From: Methylomonas sp. UP202
GTDB lineage: Bacteria; Pseudomonadota; Gammaproteobacteria; Methylococcales; Methylomonadaceae
Assembly (NCBI RefSeq): GCF_029910655.1
Contig: NZ_CP123897.1
Span: forward strand, 3,337,547-3,401,546
Length of the DNA: 64,000 nt
Reading direction: 5' to 3'
Part shown: positions 16,329-25,887 of the stretch, in pieces
Layout: the number at the start of each line of letters is the position of its first letter
Numbering within the stretch: position 1 is the first letter of the stretch
Position numbers and translations under genes: made by a program
Notes under the pieces: generated by a model
Databases searched by the model: none
The model's input: the letters and a program-made list of their open reading frames with translations, nothing else
What the model was told of the DNA's origin: nothing

Positions 16329-19300
16329 TCACAGGATCGGATTCAAGCTCAGGGTTTCCGGAATCTCGGTCGCCAACACCGCGATTTGCGCGGGCCGAAT
16401 CGCGCCGTTTTCATATTTGGCCAGATTCACGGCCAAATGCTGGGCCGGTTGGGTTTGCGCGGCGATGGCTTTCACGGCCCCGGCGATTTCGGCGGGGGTT
16501 TGCAAACGCCGACCCGCCGCCGCGTCGGGGATTTTTTCCGGCACGCCGCCGAAGGCGTCTACATCGACATAGACCACCCCGGCCACGCCTTGCATCGCGC
16601 TAATGATCTCCGACAGACAAACGCCCTGCCCCAATTCGCGACGCTCGAAGCCGAAGACTTCCAGCAATACAGCGCGCAACGCCGGCTCGACGTTTTCCCA
16701 GCGATAATCGGGCGCTATGCGAACCCTGGCGCTGACGACGATCAACAACAATTCCCGCACCGCCAATTGCAGAGGCTGAAACGGATCGCCGTAGTCGTGC
16801 AGCGCTTGCCGCAAATTCAAAAACAAGTCGGAGGTCTCGTCGATAGGAATATCTTCGGCGCCGGCCACCGTGATGTGAACGATTTGGCGGCGACCGTCGG
16901 ACAACTCGACCGCGTAGGCCTTGCCGATGCCGGCGTAGGTCCGGGAAAAATCCAGGTAATCGCGTACCGACACCAACCGGTCCAACGCCGCCAGGGTCAG
17001 CGGCGCATTGATCCTGGCTTGGTCGCGGCTTTCCGGATCGGCGCCGCCAGAGGCCCGCAATGGATTGATCACATCCCGGACGCCCAACGGCCGGCTCAGC
17101 AATAGGTTGATTTGCTCGGCCTTGACATTGCCGCCCTTGCCGATGCCGCTACGGTAAACCGCTTGAATATTTTCGACCCCGCTCGGCAGCCGCGCGCCGT
17201 GCACACCGTCGCCGAAAATCACCGAGGTTTTGCCGTCGTCGTCGGTTTGGGTCACGAAACTGCGGCCGGTCGAACTCAGACCGTTTAAAGCCGCGACTTC
17301 CCGCCATTGCACGCCGTTGACCGACACCGTCAAGGTACTGTCGATGCCGGCCGGATTGTTGGCGGCGACGAAGGTCAAGGGCGATTGCTTTAACGTAAAT
17401 CGTTGCAGGGCCTGGGTGCCGTTACCGCTACCCAGCACTTCCTTACGAGTCTCGCCGTGGCTGGCCTTGACCACGTTGGCGTATATCTTCACGGTGTCGC
17501 GTTTGAAGCAATAGGCCAGCGGTTTGGCTAGCTTGACAAAGCTATGAATGCGGTCGCCGGGCAAGCTGTACTCCAGCTTATCGGTGCCGCCGTTTGCGCT
17601 GCTCAAGCTGTAAAAAGTCTGCCGATACAAATCCTGGCGCACCGAGGACAGCATTGCCAATTCGCTGAAACGCACGCCCGAGGTACCCGGCAGATCGGCG
17701 CGCTCGCCGCTGACGATGACCCAGCGGCCGGCTTGCAAATCCTCGTGGTAGCGGTCCAGCTCCAGCAACTCGCTATCGCCGCCGCACACCGGCGTGCTGA
17801 TCGGCTCCTCGGCCAGGGCCAGGGCTTCGCTTTGAATGTGAACCGTCGTGGTACGCACCGTGGCGAATGGCTCCGGGTTGTTGCCGGTCGGTTCGCCGAT
17901 CCAGGCCTTATCGCTCGGCAGGCTGACGGCCAGACTTTTGCCGCTCAGCCCGTAGGCGGCCAGCGAGCGGTGTTGCAAGGTGTCCTTATCCAGGCGCACC
18001 ACGATCTCGCTGCCGTTGGCTTTGGCAATGACGATCCAGCCGCCGGTGGTCAATGGATAATCGGCGTCCAGATATACCGTGGTCGGCTGGTGGAATACCG
18101 CGCCGGTAACCGAACCGGTATTAGACGTGGTTGGCGTGTTATACGGGTTAGCGATACTCCATTCGGCCAACGAATAAATGCCGTTTGCAAATGCCGTTTG
18201 CCGTAGCGGTGCGTTATGCCCGAACGGCGATGCCTTGCCGCGCAGCGCATACACCGTCACCGGGCCTTCCAATGTGATCCGGGTATTGGCGGTCGCGGCG
18301 GCTAGATGTTGGCGCAAAGCCGGGCTGAAGCGTTTGGCGATGGCATTGTTGGCATCGGCCACCGCATTCAAGCCCTGGGTCGCGTAGCGCGCGGCGACAT
18401 CGACCGTTAACAGTCTGGTACGAAAACGAAGTTCGCCGCCGTTTCCGCCGGTATCCCCGCCGCCCGCGCCGCCGCCGGCATTGGGGTCCAATAGCGGTTC
18501 GGCAAAAAACTGGCCGGCCAAATTGCGCGTCAAGGCCGCCTGGTTGCGGGGCTGAAGCGACGGAGACTGCGTCAAGCCGGCGATGATTTGCCGGTAATCC
18601 TGCAAGCCTTCCAGGGAAATGCGTAGATAACTGAGTCCGGTCACGCCGATACCGTCCACCGACTTCACCGCATAGGCCAGTTGCCGGCCGTCCCGGCTTA
18701 ACACGATTTGGCGACCTTCGGCGGCGATCTGCAGCAACCAGGCGCCGCCGTCGGCCAGCGAATACAGCGTCAAGCCGTCCGTCTCCACCTGCTCGATGTC
18801 TACGTCGAAACGAAAATCGAAAAACCCCGGCTGGCCGCTGCCGTCGTCGAGCAGCAACAAGGCGTATTGATCGTTCAGTACATCCTGCCAATTTAAGACG
18901 GCGGCAATCGGCGTCACGCCAATCTGCAAACGCACCAGGGTGCGGTCGTGCTCGGGTTCCGGCAGGACTTCGCCGACCCGTAGCAGCGCTGGCTCGTTGC
19001 CGCCGATCTGGATCAGCAGCGGATCGTCGACGTTCAGCTTGGTACTGATGCCTTTCAGATAAACGCGCGGACCGCCGGGATCGAAGAACATCGACAGCGG
19101 CGTTTGCGGGCGGCTCAGGCGCGGCTTCAGCGTATTCCAGGCGGCGCGCGCCTCCAGATCGTCGCTGGTTTCAAAGGTTTGCGGCAACTCGCCGGGCGCC
19201 GGCAGACTTTGTACTTTCGCGCCTTTGGCTATCAGGCTGGGGCCTTCGAATTTGTCGTCCAAGCCGTAGGCCAAAAACACGCTGGCCGCGACGCCGGGCC

Positions 19301-19670
19301 GAGGCTGATAGCCGATCAACCGGGCCAGTTCCAGCACCGAGCGGCGCTCGGTGGCGGTGCGCAAATAGCCTTCGTTGGCGATGCGTTCCTGATAAAAGCT
19401 CAGTACGTCGGCTAGGCTGGCCCAGCCCTGCAGCAGCGCGATCGAAAAATCGTCCGGCTGGCGGCTGGTGAAAGCCTGCAAGGGATAACGGCCCGCATCG
19501 CCCGGCTCGGCCAGATTCAGCGTGGACAGCCGCGCCAGCGCCGATTCCAGAAACCCGTGGTAATCGCCAATCCGGTAGTGTAAGGCCGGCAAGCCGGGCC
19601 GGTTCTCGATGGCCGCCGGCACCGAGACAGAGATGCCCGAGCAACAGCCGCAAGATGAGATGGTATTCAT
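16329..19670 (-). CDS. Putative baseplate assembly protein (gpJ-like, second and larger copy)
   Basis: Protein of 1113 residues of the baseplate J-like family that forms the wedges of contractile tails. The N-terminus has a CGCC cluster and then GLPALHYRIGDYHGFLESAL, the usual opening of the large eCIS baseplate protein (Afp12/Pvc12 type). The C-terminal third has the gpJ pattern (RVRIAPDYRWENVEPALRA, LGQGVCLSEIISAMQGVAGV). Its start overlaps the stop of the 845-residue paralogue by four bases. Two gpJ-like proteins in tandem are normal for eCIS. Confidence 0.85.
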   Translation of the reverse strand: MNTISSCGCCSGISVSVPAAIENRPGLPALHYRIGDYHGFLESALARLSTLNLAEPGDAGRYPLQAFTSRQPDDFSIALLQGWASLADVLSFYQERIANEGYLRTATERRSVLELARLIGYQPRPGVAASVFLAYGLDDKFEGPSLIAKGAKVQSLPAPGELPQTFETSDDLEARAAWNTLKPRLSRPQTPLSMFFDPGGPRVYLKGISTKLNVDDPLLIQIGGNEPALLRVGEVLPEPEHDRTLVRLQIGVTPIAAVLNWQDVLNDQYALLLLDDGSGQPGFFDFRFDVDIEQVETDGLTLYSLADGGAWLLQIAAEGRQIVLSRDGRQLAYAVKSVDGIGVTGLSYLRISLEGLQDYRQIIAGLTQSPSLQPRNQAALTRNLAGQFFAEPLLDPNAGGGAGGGDTGGNGGELRFRTRLLTVDVAARYATQGLNAVADANNAIAKRFSPALRQHLAAATANTRITLEGPVTVYALRGKASPFGHNAPLRQTAFANGIYSLAEWSIANPYNTPTTSNTGSVTGAVFHQPTTVYLDADYPLTTGGWIVIAKANGSEIVVRLDKDTLQHRSLAAYGLSGKSLAVSLPSDKAWIGEPTGNNPEPFATVRTTTVHIQSEALALAEEPISTPVCGGDSELLELDRYHEDLQAGRWVIVSGERADLPGTSGVRFSELAMLSSVRQDLYRQTFYSLSSANGGTDKLEYSLPGDRIHSFVKLAKPLAYCFKRDTVKIYANVVKASHGETRKEVLGSGNGTQALQRFTLKQSPLTFVAANNPAGIDSTLTVSVNGVQWREVAALNGLSSTGRSFVTQTDDDGKTSVIFGDGVHGARLPSGVENIQAVYRSGIGKGGNVKAEQINLLLSRPLGVRDVINPLRASGGADPESRDQARINAPLTLAALDRLVSVRDYLDFSRTYAGIGKAYAVELSDGRRQIVHITVAGAEDIPIDETSDLFLNLRQALHDYGDPFQPLQLAVRELLLIVVSARVRIAPDYRWENVEPALRAVLLEVFGFERRELGQGVCLSEIISAMQGVAGVVYVDVDAFGGVPEKIPDAAAGRRLQTPAEIAGAVKAIAAQTQPAQHLAVNLAKYENGAIRPAQIAVLATEIPETLSLNPIL

Positions 19671-22204
19671 CGTCCGCCCTCCATATTCAGCGTCAATAAG
19701 CCGCGTTCCGGAAAACCTTTATCGTTATCCAGACGGGCGATTTCCAGCGGCGCCAGCGTCAACACGCCGGTGGCGATTACATCGTCGGCTGTTTCGAACA
19801 AGCGCCGCAATTCGCCGACTTCGACGCCTGCGACGCCGGCCACCGCCTGTACCGCCGCGACGATGCGACTCAGATACACACCGTCGCCAAAACTCAGATT
19901 GTCCGGATGAAAAAAGCCGCGCCGGCCGTCGGCCAAAACGCGGTTGCTGAACAAGGTTTGCAGGCTCGCTTTAATCTGGCTTTGCAAAAAGCCGGGTTGT
20001 ACGCAGACGTTTAAAGTCAATGCCAAAGGCACTTGCACGGCGGCTACCACTTCCAGGTCGTGACCGATGCGCCGGTAGCGCCGCAAGTGTCGGTCGATGC
20101 GGCACAGTAAACTTCGGCAGTCGGCTCTGGCCGCGTAGGCATCGACCACCACCAATATCCGGTAGCCGCTGCCGGTCCAGCGCAGCGTCGCGGCGGCTTT
20201 TTGTACCTCGGCGGCGAAATCGCGCATTACAATTTGCGCGTAATCGTCGCAAGTGACAGCGCGTTGCAACACTTGCCGAAACGCGTGCGGCGCCAATAAG
20301 CGCGCCTGCGACACCGGCTCCGGCGCCACGCCGCCCTGTGCCGGCAGCGGATTGCGGGCCAATATCGTCGCGCCGCTGGGTAAGCGGTCGCGGAACACGA
20401 TGCGTTTGATCGCCTCGGCGCCGACCAAACCGGCCGGGCCGTTACCTATTCGGTAGCGGGCCGCGAAACGGGTACCGGGCTGGGGCATCCGGCCCTGTTG
20501 GCCGTCGCCGAAACGCAGCCAGGCAACCGCATCGTCATCAATTTCGACAGTAAAGTGCCGGTCACCGGCGTTGCTGTTCAACAAATCGGCTTGCGCAGAC
20601 CATACCTCCGGCGTATCGCAAGCGCCGAGATCGGTTTCGGTCAATGCCAGCCATGGCAATGCCAGGCGTACATCCTGATCCGCTAAACCGCTGGCCGCTA
20701 CGACTAGGTCGTGTGCGCCGCACGGATCGGGCTGACGGCAGGCCGGCAGTGGCTGGACGTGGGTCAATTCGGGCTTGCTCAAACGTGGCCGGTAACGCAA
20801 CGGCAACGCCGTCGGTTCGCGCACGCCGCAATCGTCGCAATCCGGCCACTGCCAACTGCCGGGCACCGCTTCCAGCGTTTCGGTCACCGTTTCGCCGTGA
20901 TCGACCAGCACCACATTGCCACGCGCCACGCTGACGCCGGTCAGCGGCGAACAATCTTCGTCCTTGACCGCCGACAAACACAGTGCAAAAGGCAACGCAT
21001 CGGCCCGGCTCCAGCGAATATCAACGATGAAGCGCCCGGTCAACGGATCGACGCCCTCCTCGACCGCAATCAGCCGCACCGGATGCCGGTGCTTGGGATC
21101 GGCGTCGGCGCGGTTGCCGGTGTGCGGTCCCAGCACTTCCTCGACAATCAACACGTCGCAGACTTGCAAATGCAGTTGCCGGCTTTCGGTGCCGGGGTCC
21201 AGCAAGGTCGCCGAGGTCGCTCCCTTGGCCAGACAGCATTGCGCGTCGCCCCAGGTATAAAAATCGATGGCATTATGCGCCGCGTACCAGTGCAGGGTTT
21301 GCTGGGCCGGCACCAGCAAGGGTTCGTAGACCAAATAGGCTTGCGGCAAGGTTTGCGGTAAATCCTCGGCCTTGAGCAAAGCCGTGTCGTCGCCGGAATC
21401 GAACGCGTTGATAAAAAACACATCGGCGCTTTCGACGGCCAAATCTTGCGACACGTCCAGACACACCCAGGCCCTGGCGTTGCAACCCTCGTGTAAGCGG
21501 TAATCGACCAAGCGGGCGTGGCGCCGGACCGAAATCCGCCGCCGCGCGGTGTCCAGATAAGCCTCGGTGGCGACCGCATCCTGGTAATAACTCAGATGGT
21601 CGCCGACGTATGCCAGCAATTCGACCAAGGTCACGCCCAAATCCGGCACGTGACGTTCCCGCCAATCCGGCAGCGTCAGCGCTAACCGGTCGTAAATCAA
21701 TTGCCGGAAGCTGGCGTAATCCTTGGCCAGATAATTGATTTCCGGCAATTCCGCCGCCGGCGCCGCACAATCCTGCGCCGGCTTACAGTCGATGTCGCCG
21801 CCGCAGGCCACCTTGAAATTGAATTCCAGACTCGCGTAACGCGGATCGAAGCCGGGCATGCTGCGCTCGGTAGGCCGGCCTTGTTCGTCCAAAGCCACCG
21901 CGTGCAAGCGATAGTTGGAAAAATCGCCGTAACGGTCCAGTCCCACCAGCATGTAATCGTCGCGCTCCGGGTCTTCGTCGCGGACGATTTCAATCGACAC
22001 CACCCGGATGCCGGTAATCCGCTCGCCGCCGACGATACGCAGATTCGCGGCGTCGAGGTGATCGGGAGCCTTGCGCAGAAAAAACACCGTCAAGCTCAGT
22101 TGGTCGTCGCCGACTTCCAAGTAATCGAAGCCGTTCAAACTCTCGCTGGCCCGGACTAGCGCTCGGCGACCGTCCTCGCGGCACAGCAATGCCGAGGCGT
22201 TCAT
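19667..22204 (-). CDS. Putative baseplate assembly protein (gpJ-like, first copy)
   Basis: Protein of 845 residues, Afp11/Pvc11-type baseplate wedge subunit. A conserved central segment reads NYLAKDYASFRQLIYDRL and then VPDLGVTLVELLAYVGDHLSYYQDAVATEAYL, the signature opening of eCIS baseplate J proteins. It is preceded here by about 160 extra N-terminal residues. The C-terminus carries the repeat SFGDGVYLSRIVAAVQAVAGV. It overlaps its neighbours by four bases on both sides (ATGA), so translation is coupled to the gp25-like gene and to the second gpJ copy. Confidence 0.85.
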   Translation of the reverse strand: MNASALLCREDGRRALVRASESLNGFDYLEVGDDQLSLTVFFLRKAPDHLDAANLRIVGGERITGIRVVSIEIVRDEDPERDDYMLVGLDRYGDFSNYRLHAVALDEQGRPTERSMPGFDPRYASLEFNFKVACGGDIDCKPAQDCAAPAAELPEINYLAKDYASFRQLIYDRLALTLPDWRERHVPDLGVTLVELLAYVGDHLSYYQDAVATEAYLDTARRRISVRRHARLVDYRLHEGCNARAWVCLDVSQDLAVESADVFFINAFDSGDDTALLKAEDLPQTLPQAYLVYEPLLVPAQQTLHWYAAHNAIDFYTWGDAQCCLAKGATSATLLDPGTESRQLHLQVCDVLIVEEVLGPHTGNRADADPKHRHPVRLIAVEEGVDPLTGRFIVDIRWSRADALPFALCLSAVKDEDCSPLTGVSVARGNVVLVDHGETVTETLEAVPGSWQWPDCDDCGVREPTALPLRYRPRLSKPELTHVQPLPACRQPDPCGAHDLVVAASGLADQDVRLALPWLALTETDLGACDTPEVWSAQADLLNSNAGDRHFTVEIDDDAVAWLRFGDGQQGRMPQPGTRFAARYRIGNGPAGLVGAEAIKRIVFRDRLPSGATILARNPLPAQGGVAPEPVSQARLLAPHAFRQVLQRAVTCDDYAQIVMRDFAAEVQKAAATLRWTGSGYRILVVVDAYAARADCRSLLCRIDRHLRRYRRIGHDLEVVAAVQVPLALTLNVCVQPGFLQSQIKASLQTLFSNRVLADGRRGFFHPDNLSFGDGVYLSRIVAAVQAVAGVAGVEVGELRRLFETADDVIATGVLTLAPLEIARLDNDKGFPERGLLTLNMEGGR

Positions 22205-22563
22205 GTCGGACTCCGCAGAAATTCCGCGCTACGGACCTCGCCGTTGCGCTTGACCCGGTATTGCACCTGTACCCGCAAGGTCGAGTCCTGACTGGTCACT
22301 TCCAGGCCTAGCACATCCAGCACGTCGCCTAGCCAGCGCTGCAAGCCGGCCTGAATCGTGAATTGCAAGGTCGCGGCCAATTCGGCGCTATTCGGCGCGA
22401 AAATCAGTTGTAGCAAGCCGCTGCCGAAATCAGGCCGGTTGACGCGTTCGCCGTTGTTGGTGAACAGAAATTGTTCGATCATGTCGCGGATATGCTCGTC
22501 GTAAGCGGTGACGGCGGTGCGCCCGCGCTGGTCGAAATGCAAAGGAAAATCGACGGCTATCAT
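22201..22563 (-). CDS. GPW/gp25 family baseplate protein
   Basis: A 120-residue protein of the T4 gp25 / P2 gpW-like family, the baseplate part that starts sheath polymerisation in contractile systems. DFPLHFDQRGRTA at the N-terminus, IEQFLFTNNGERVNRPDFGSGL in the middle and IQAGLQRWLGDVLDV after it are the conserved core. Length is normal for the family. It sits between the PAAR-like tip gene and the gpJ pair. Confidence 0.87.
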   Translation of the reverse strand: MIAVDFPLHFDQRGRTAVTAYDEHIRDMIEQFLFTNNGERVNRPDFGSGLLQLIFAPNSAELAATLQFTIQAGLQRWLGDVLDVLGLEVTSQDSTLRVQVQYRVKRNGEVRSAEFLRSPT

Positions 22564-22570
22564 GGCATCC

Positions 22571-22894
22571 TCACAGCGCGCTGACGCGGGTTTGGGTTAA
22601 TAAAATCAAAAGCGGCGTCGCGGTCGGCGCGCATATCGCCTGACTGCTTTGCACCACCAGCGGTTGGCCGTTGGACGTAACACGGGTGGTCCCCATCAGC
22701 CATTGCCCGGTCACGCAGGGGCCGTTGGCGGCGGGCGGCGGCGGCAACGCACAGCCCGCCACGATATAGGGCGCCGTCATCAGCACGGTCGGCTGGCCGC
22801 TGACCGTGACGCGCGGGTTGGGCGCCGTCGGCGTCGCCTGACCGCCGTGGGCGCATAACACCTGCGCGCCGACATGCACTAAGAAGCCGGCCAT
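22571..22894 (-). CDS. PAAR-like spike tip protein
   Basis: A 107-residue PAAR-like protein. The start MAGFLVHVGAQVLCAHGGQATP, the middle NPRVTVSGQPTVLMTAPYIVAGC and the later CVTGQWLMGTTRVTSNGQPL fit the PAAR-like (DUF4280-type) proteins that sharpen the tip of contractile spikes. It contains His and Cys residues that could hold a metal ion. It directly follows the gpV-like spike gene. Confidence 0.8.
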   Translation of the reverse strand: MAGFLVHVGAQVLCAHGGQATPTAPNPRVTVSGQPTVLMTAPYIVAGCALPPPPAANGPCVTGQWLMGTTRVTSNGQPLVVQSSQAICAPTATPLLILLTQTRVSAL

Positions 22895-22895
22895 C

Positions 22896-23453
22896 TCAAG
22901 TCACCACCAGCGCCAGTTTGTTGATCATCACCGCCGGACCCAGCATTTCCAGGCTGGCGCCTTTGCCGTTGCTGATGAAAATGCCCGCATCGTTGACCAC
23001 AATGTAAGCGCCGGTCGTGCTGCGCAAGATCACCCCGCCGGTGGTCGGGATCGGCGGCATCACCGGCGGCGGCGGAGCCGGCGGCAGGTCGCTGACGATA
23101 ATGCCTTGCTGCAGCAAGGACTGAATCACGATATTGGGATCGGCCGGGTTGCCGGCCAGCGCCGCCAGCGGAATATCGGTTTGCAAACCCCAGCGGCAGC
23201 CGACCCAAATCGGTTTGTCCAGATCGCCGTGCTCGAACTCTATCCATACCCCGGCGCCTATCGGCGGCACCATGTACACGCCCATCGGCGGTCCGGTCGG
23301 TCCGGCCAGCGGCACGCAAGGTTCGGCGAAGGTGGTCGGGATCAGCGAGTTGACGTCCGGCACCAAAGCCTGAATCCGCCCACGCTGCTCCGGATCGACG
23401 TTATTGACCACGGTGCCGCGATATTTGCCCCAATATTTGTTTTCTTCGTTCAT
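22896..23453 (-). CDS. Baseplate assembly protein V / spike (gpV, VgrG-like)
   Basis: Protein of 185 residues. The N-terminal OB-fold region (KYWGKYRGTVVNNVDPEQRGR, then VPPIGAGVWIEFEHGDLDKPIWVGCRWG) is the conserved core of gpV/VgrG-type central spikes. The C-terminal half is a short beta-prism-like stretch (GGVILRSTTGAYIVVNDAGIFISNG). With the hub (23450-24577) and the PAAR-like protein it forms the spike complex; its start overlaps the hub stop by four bases. Confidence 0.86.
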   Translation of the reverse strand: MNEENKYWGKYRGTVVNNVDPEQRGRIQALVPDVNSLIPTTFAEPCVPLAGPTGPPMGVYMVPPIGAGVWIEFEHGDLDKPIWVGCRWGLQTDIPLAALAGNPADPNIVIQSLLQQGIIVSDLPPAPPPPVMPPIPTTGGVILRSTTGAYIVVNDAGIFISNGKGASLEMLGPAVMINKLALVVT

Positions 23454-24577
23454 ACCGGCAGCCTCGGCGTGTTGGAAATCAGCCCGTCGCGCGACAGCGT
23501 GAAGTTTTGTTTGTATTCGCCGTGTTTCAGGTTATGCGTGACGCTATCGACGTAATATAAGCCGTCGTAAGCCAGGCCGGCGCCGCGCACGCCCACCACC
23601 ATCCGCGCCCGCAAGGATCGACCGTAGCGCAACACGTCCATAGAACCGCTGCCGGTGATTGCGTTCGCCGAGCCTTTCAGCATCTGCCCTATCATCAGAT
23701 TGACCACCCCCGGCGGATCTTCACCGGCGACTTCCTTGGCGAACCTGACCTTGGCTGGCGGCGTCGGCCGCGCGCCCAATGGCGGCTGAAAAATGCTGAT
23801 ATTGGGAATCGGCACCGGAATCGGAATTTTGTGGGTGATAGGGTCCATCACCGTGACGATCAGTACTTCCTTGGCCAGACCGTTCAAGGAAAAACTCAGG
23901 CTATCGACATTGCTGTGCGCGTCCATGTTGATGGTCAGCGCCGGCTGCGGAATCGGCAAGCGGATGTTGGGACCAAAGTAGGCCAGATTCTGGCCGGGCA
24001 GCGGCCCGGATTCGACGTAAAACACGTAGCCGTTGCGCGCCGCCAATTTTTTGATATGCGCCAGATCGGTGGAGTCCTGGGATTTGTAACCCTTGGTCGG
24101 CGACATGAAATTCAAAAACAGCGGCGGCGTGACCAACGGAATCACCCCGAAGGCGGCGTACGGCGCCAGTATCGTCAGCATTTGCAAGGTGTCGTCCATG
24201 CCCGGAAACGGTCGTTTCAGCTCGACGATGTCCATCAGCACACTCAAATCCTCGCCGGTGATGGTCAGCTTGGCCTGACCCGGCTCGCTGCTCGGCGACA
24301 TTTCCTGGCGGGTGACAATGCCGTCTATCAACACGTTGGGGATGCCGTTCAGCGTGACGATCACCATCACCCGCGTCGTGATAGGATCGAAATAACCGGC
24401 CGGCAACAGCGTGGTCGTCAGCAAGGAGCGGGAGCTGACCGCAAACACCAGTTGAAACCCGCTGCGCTCGCCGCCGCTATTGACCTGGACACTGGTCAAG
24501 GCCTCGATCACCGCGGTCGGCGCTGGTATCGGCAGCGCCGGGCCGATCAGCAAGGTCAGATTGATGCCGTTAAGCAT
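23450..24577 (-). CDS. Spike hub protein (phage late control gpD / gp27-like)
   Basis: A 375-residue hub subunit linking tube and spike. MLNGINLTLLIGP is the best start: it overlaps the LysM gene by 8 bp, and the longer frame to 24892 is a shadow of that gene. FQLVFAVSS, VIVTLNGIPNVLIDGIVTRQEM, LTITGEDLSVLMD and the C-terminal GAGLAYDGLYYVDSVTHNLKHGEYKQNFTLSRDG are typical of gpD-like proteins of eCIS loci. Confidence 0.85.
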   Translation of the reverse strand: MLNGINLTLLIGPALPIPAPTAVIEALTSVQVNSGGERSGFQLVFAVSSRSLLTTTLLPAGYFDPITTRVMVIVTLNGIPNVLIDGIVTRQEMSPSSEPGQAKLTITGEDLSVLMDIVELKRPFPGMDDTLQMLTILAPYAAFGVIPLVTPPLFLNFMSPTKGYKSQDSTDLAHIKKLAARNGYVFYVESGPLPGQNLAYFGPNIRLPIPQPALTINMDAHSNVDSLSFSLNGLAKEVLIVTVMDPITHKIPIPVPIPNISIFQPPLGARPTPPAKVRFAKEVAGEDPPGVVNLMIGQMLKGSANAITGSGSMDVLRYGRSLRARMVVGVRGAGLAYDGLYYVDSVTHNLKHGEYKQNFTLSRDGLISNTPRLPV

Positions 24578-24935
24578 TACCCGGTCCCGGTATGCCTTCC
24601 GGCAAGGTGATGCGCAGTTTGCGACCAACCTGCTCCAACTCGCGCGGTTGTAAGGCGCGGTTGGCGTCGCACAGCCGCCAGAACTGTTCCGGGTCACCCA
24701 GATAGCGGGCGGTAATGTTGTCCAGCCGCTCGTTTTGACTGACCGTATGTTCCTGCAGCAGCTCGAAGCGCTCCGGCGCCGGCACGAAGCGGCGCCGCAG
24801 ATAGGCGGTCTTGCGACCGTCGGCGCTTTCCAGAGTCGCGGTCGGAATGCCGTAATAACGGCTGCCGGGCGGAAACGGACCGGCAGTGCCACCGGGTTGC
24901 AGAAGTTGTTGCAAAGCCAGATTCGGATCGGTCAT
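24570..24935 (-). CDS. LysM-domain eCIS baseplate protein
   Basis: Protein of 121 residues with a LysM-like module in its second half (HTVSQNERLDNITARYLGDP, then FWRLCDANRALQP and GRKLRITLP). The N-terminus SRYYGIPTATLESADGRK...YLRRRF is typical of small eCIS LysM proteins encoded between the tube initiator and the hub. In these systems LysM probably docks other baseplate parts rather than peptidoglycan. It overlaps the hub gene by 8 bp. Confidence 0.83.
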   Translation of the reverse strand: MTDPNLALQQLLQPGGTAGPFPPGSRYYGIPTATLESADGRKTAYLRRRFVPAPERFELLQEHTVSQNERLDNITARYLGDPEQFWRLCDANRALQPRELEQVGRKLRITLPEGIPGPGNA

Positions 24936-24944
24936 CGTCGTCTC

Positions 24945-25595
24945 CTAAATACCGCTGATGCCCAGCGCCGCAAACGCGCCGCCGGCAAATTTTTGCGCCA
25001 ACTGCTCCTTGTTTTGCAGGTAACTGATAAACAGGCTGCCGCCTTTGTGATCGAAGCCGATGTCGTTGACGCTCAACACCCGCAGGCCCAGACTGAGTTT
25101 GGCGCGGATCGGATTCAAGGCCGCGTCGAAGGCTTCCTCGGTGATGCTGAACTCGGTCAGCCGTACCGGCACGATGCGCTGCTTGCTCCAGATAAACAGC
25201 ATCAACGCCGCTTCGGAGGGGGCGATTTCCAGGGTGCCGGCGTGGGCCAGACTATTGGCGGCCTGGAGCTGAGCACTGCTCGGATAGACGATCAACTCCA
25301 GCGCGGCCAATTGCGGATGCAAACCCACTTGAGTCGCCAGGCCGTCGGCGATTTCCAACTGCTCGGCGGCATCGATTTCTGCGTCCAGCTTGATGGTTTC
25401 CACCGGCGGACCTTTCAGGCGCAGCGCTTCGGAACGGTCGCCGCTATCCGCGCCGATACCTTGCACTTGTAAGGAACGGGTAATCGTGTCCGGGTTGTAC
25501 TGCAAGGCGATGATGCGCTTTACCGCCCCGCTGCCGGGATCGATCAGCACCACGCCACCCTTGATCAGTTTCGGAGAGCCGGGGAAACCGCTCAT
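24945..25595 (-). CDS. eCIS tube-initiator-like protein (CIS_tube family, Afp7-like)
   Basis: Protein of 216 residues. LIKGGVVLIDPGSGAVKRIIALQYNPDTITRSL is the hallmark start of the CIS tube family found next to LysM and hub genes. Later come RLTEFSITEEAFDAALNPIRAKLSLGLRVL and a C-terminal helix. It would sit between hub and tube and start inner-tube polymerisation. Its start overlaps the stop of the 73-residue ORF by four bases. Confidence 0.86.
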   Translation of the reverse strand: MSGFPGSPKLIKGGVVLIDPGSGAVKRIIALQYNPDTITRSLQVQGIGADSGDRSEALRLKGPPVETIKLDAEIDAAEQLEIADGLATQVGLHPQLAALELIVYPSSAQLQAANSLAHAGTLEIAPSEAALMLFIWSKQRIVPVRLTEFSITEEAFDAALNPIRAKLSLGLRVLSVNDIGFDHKGGSLFISYLQNKEQLAQKFAGGAFAALGISGI

Positions 25596-25813
25596 GAGAA
25601 AGCTCCTGGCGGTGGCGTCGCGCCAATCGGTATGACCGACGCATCAGCTGTTTTCAGGAAGTTAGGATTAAGTGCTTCGACAGGTTCGGGATTAACGGCA
25701 TTAGCTTGATTCGGTTCGCGGAGAGTTTGTCGAACCATGAGCGGAATCAGCTTGTTCAGAACATCCTTAAGATCATCGCCGAAATCTTTTAACTTGGAGG
25801 TGGCTGAGCGCAT
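25592..25813 (-). CDS. Small eCIS-operon protein whose middle is encoded by a palindromic repeat
   Basis: Unrecognised 73-residue ORF with a four-base overlap to the tube-initiator gene, which argues that it is translated. The N-terminal 25 residues look like an amphipathic helix (LKDFGDDLKDVLNKLIPL). The middle, MVRQTLREPNQANAV then NPEPVEALNP, is the translation of a dispersed palindromic repeat at about 25660-25745. Either the repeat invaded a real small eCIS gene in frame or the ORF arose from it. No function can be given. Confidence 0.5.
   Translation of the reverse strand: MRSATSKLKDFGDDLKDVLNKLIPLMVRQTLREPNQANAVNPEPVEALNPNFLKTADASVIPIGATPPPGAFS
25660..25745. repeat. Dispersed palindromic repeat of the PEPVE-coding type, inside an ORF
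   Basis: TTCGACA (25676-25682) and TGTCGAA (25728-25734) bracket a partly palindromic core with GGTTCGGGATTAACGG. Its translation on the minus strand resembles the VRPEPVE-type peptides produced by a repeat family common in proteobacterial genomes. Confidence 0.6.
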
Positions 25814-25887
25814 CGTTATTTCTCGTTAAATGTTGCGTTACTCAATAGTGGGTCGGCTAGTCGCTAGCCTTTCGCCGCAGTTCGTGG

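Noticed and set aside
24578..24892. N-terminal extension of the hub protein frame
   Set aside because: It is an out-of-frame translation of the LysM gene; MLNGINLTLL fits the family start.
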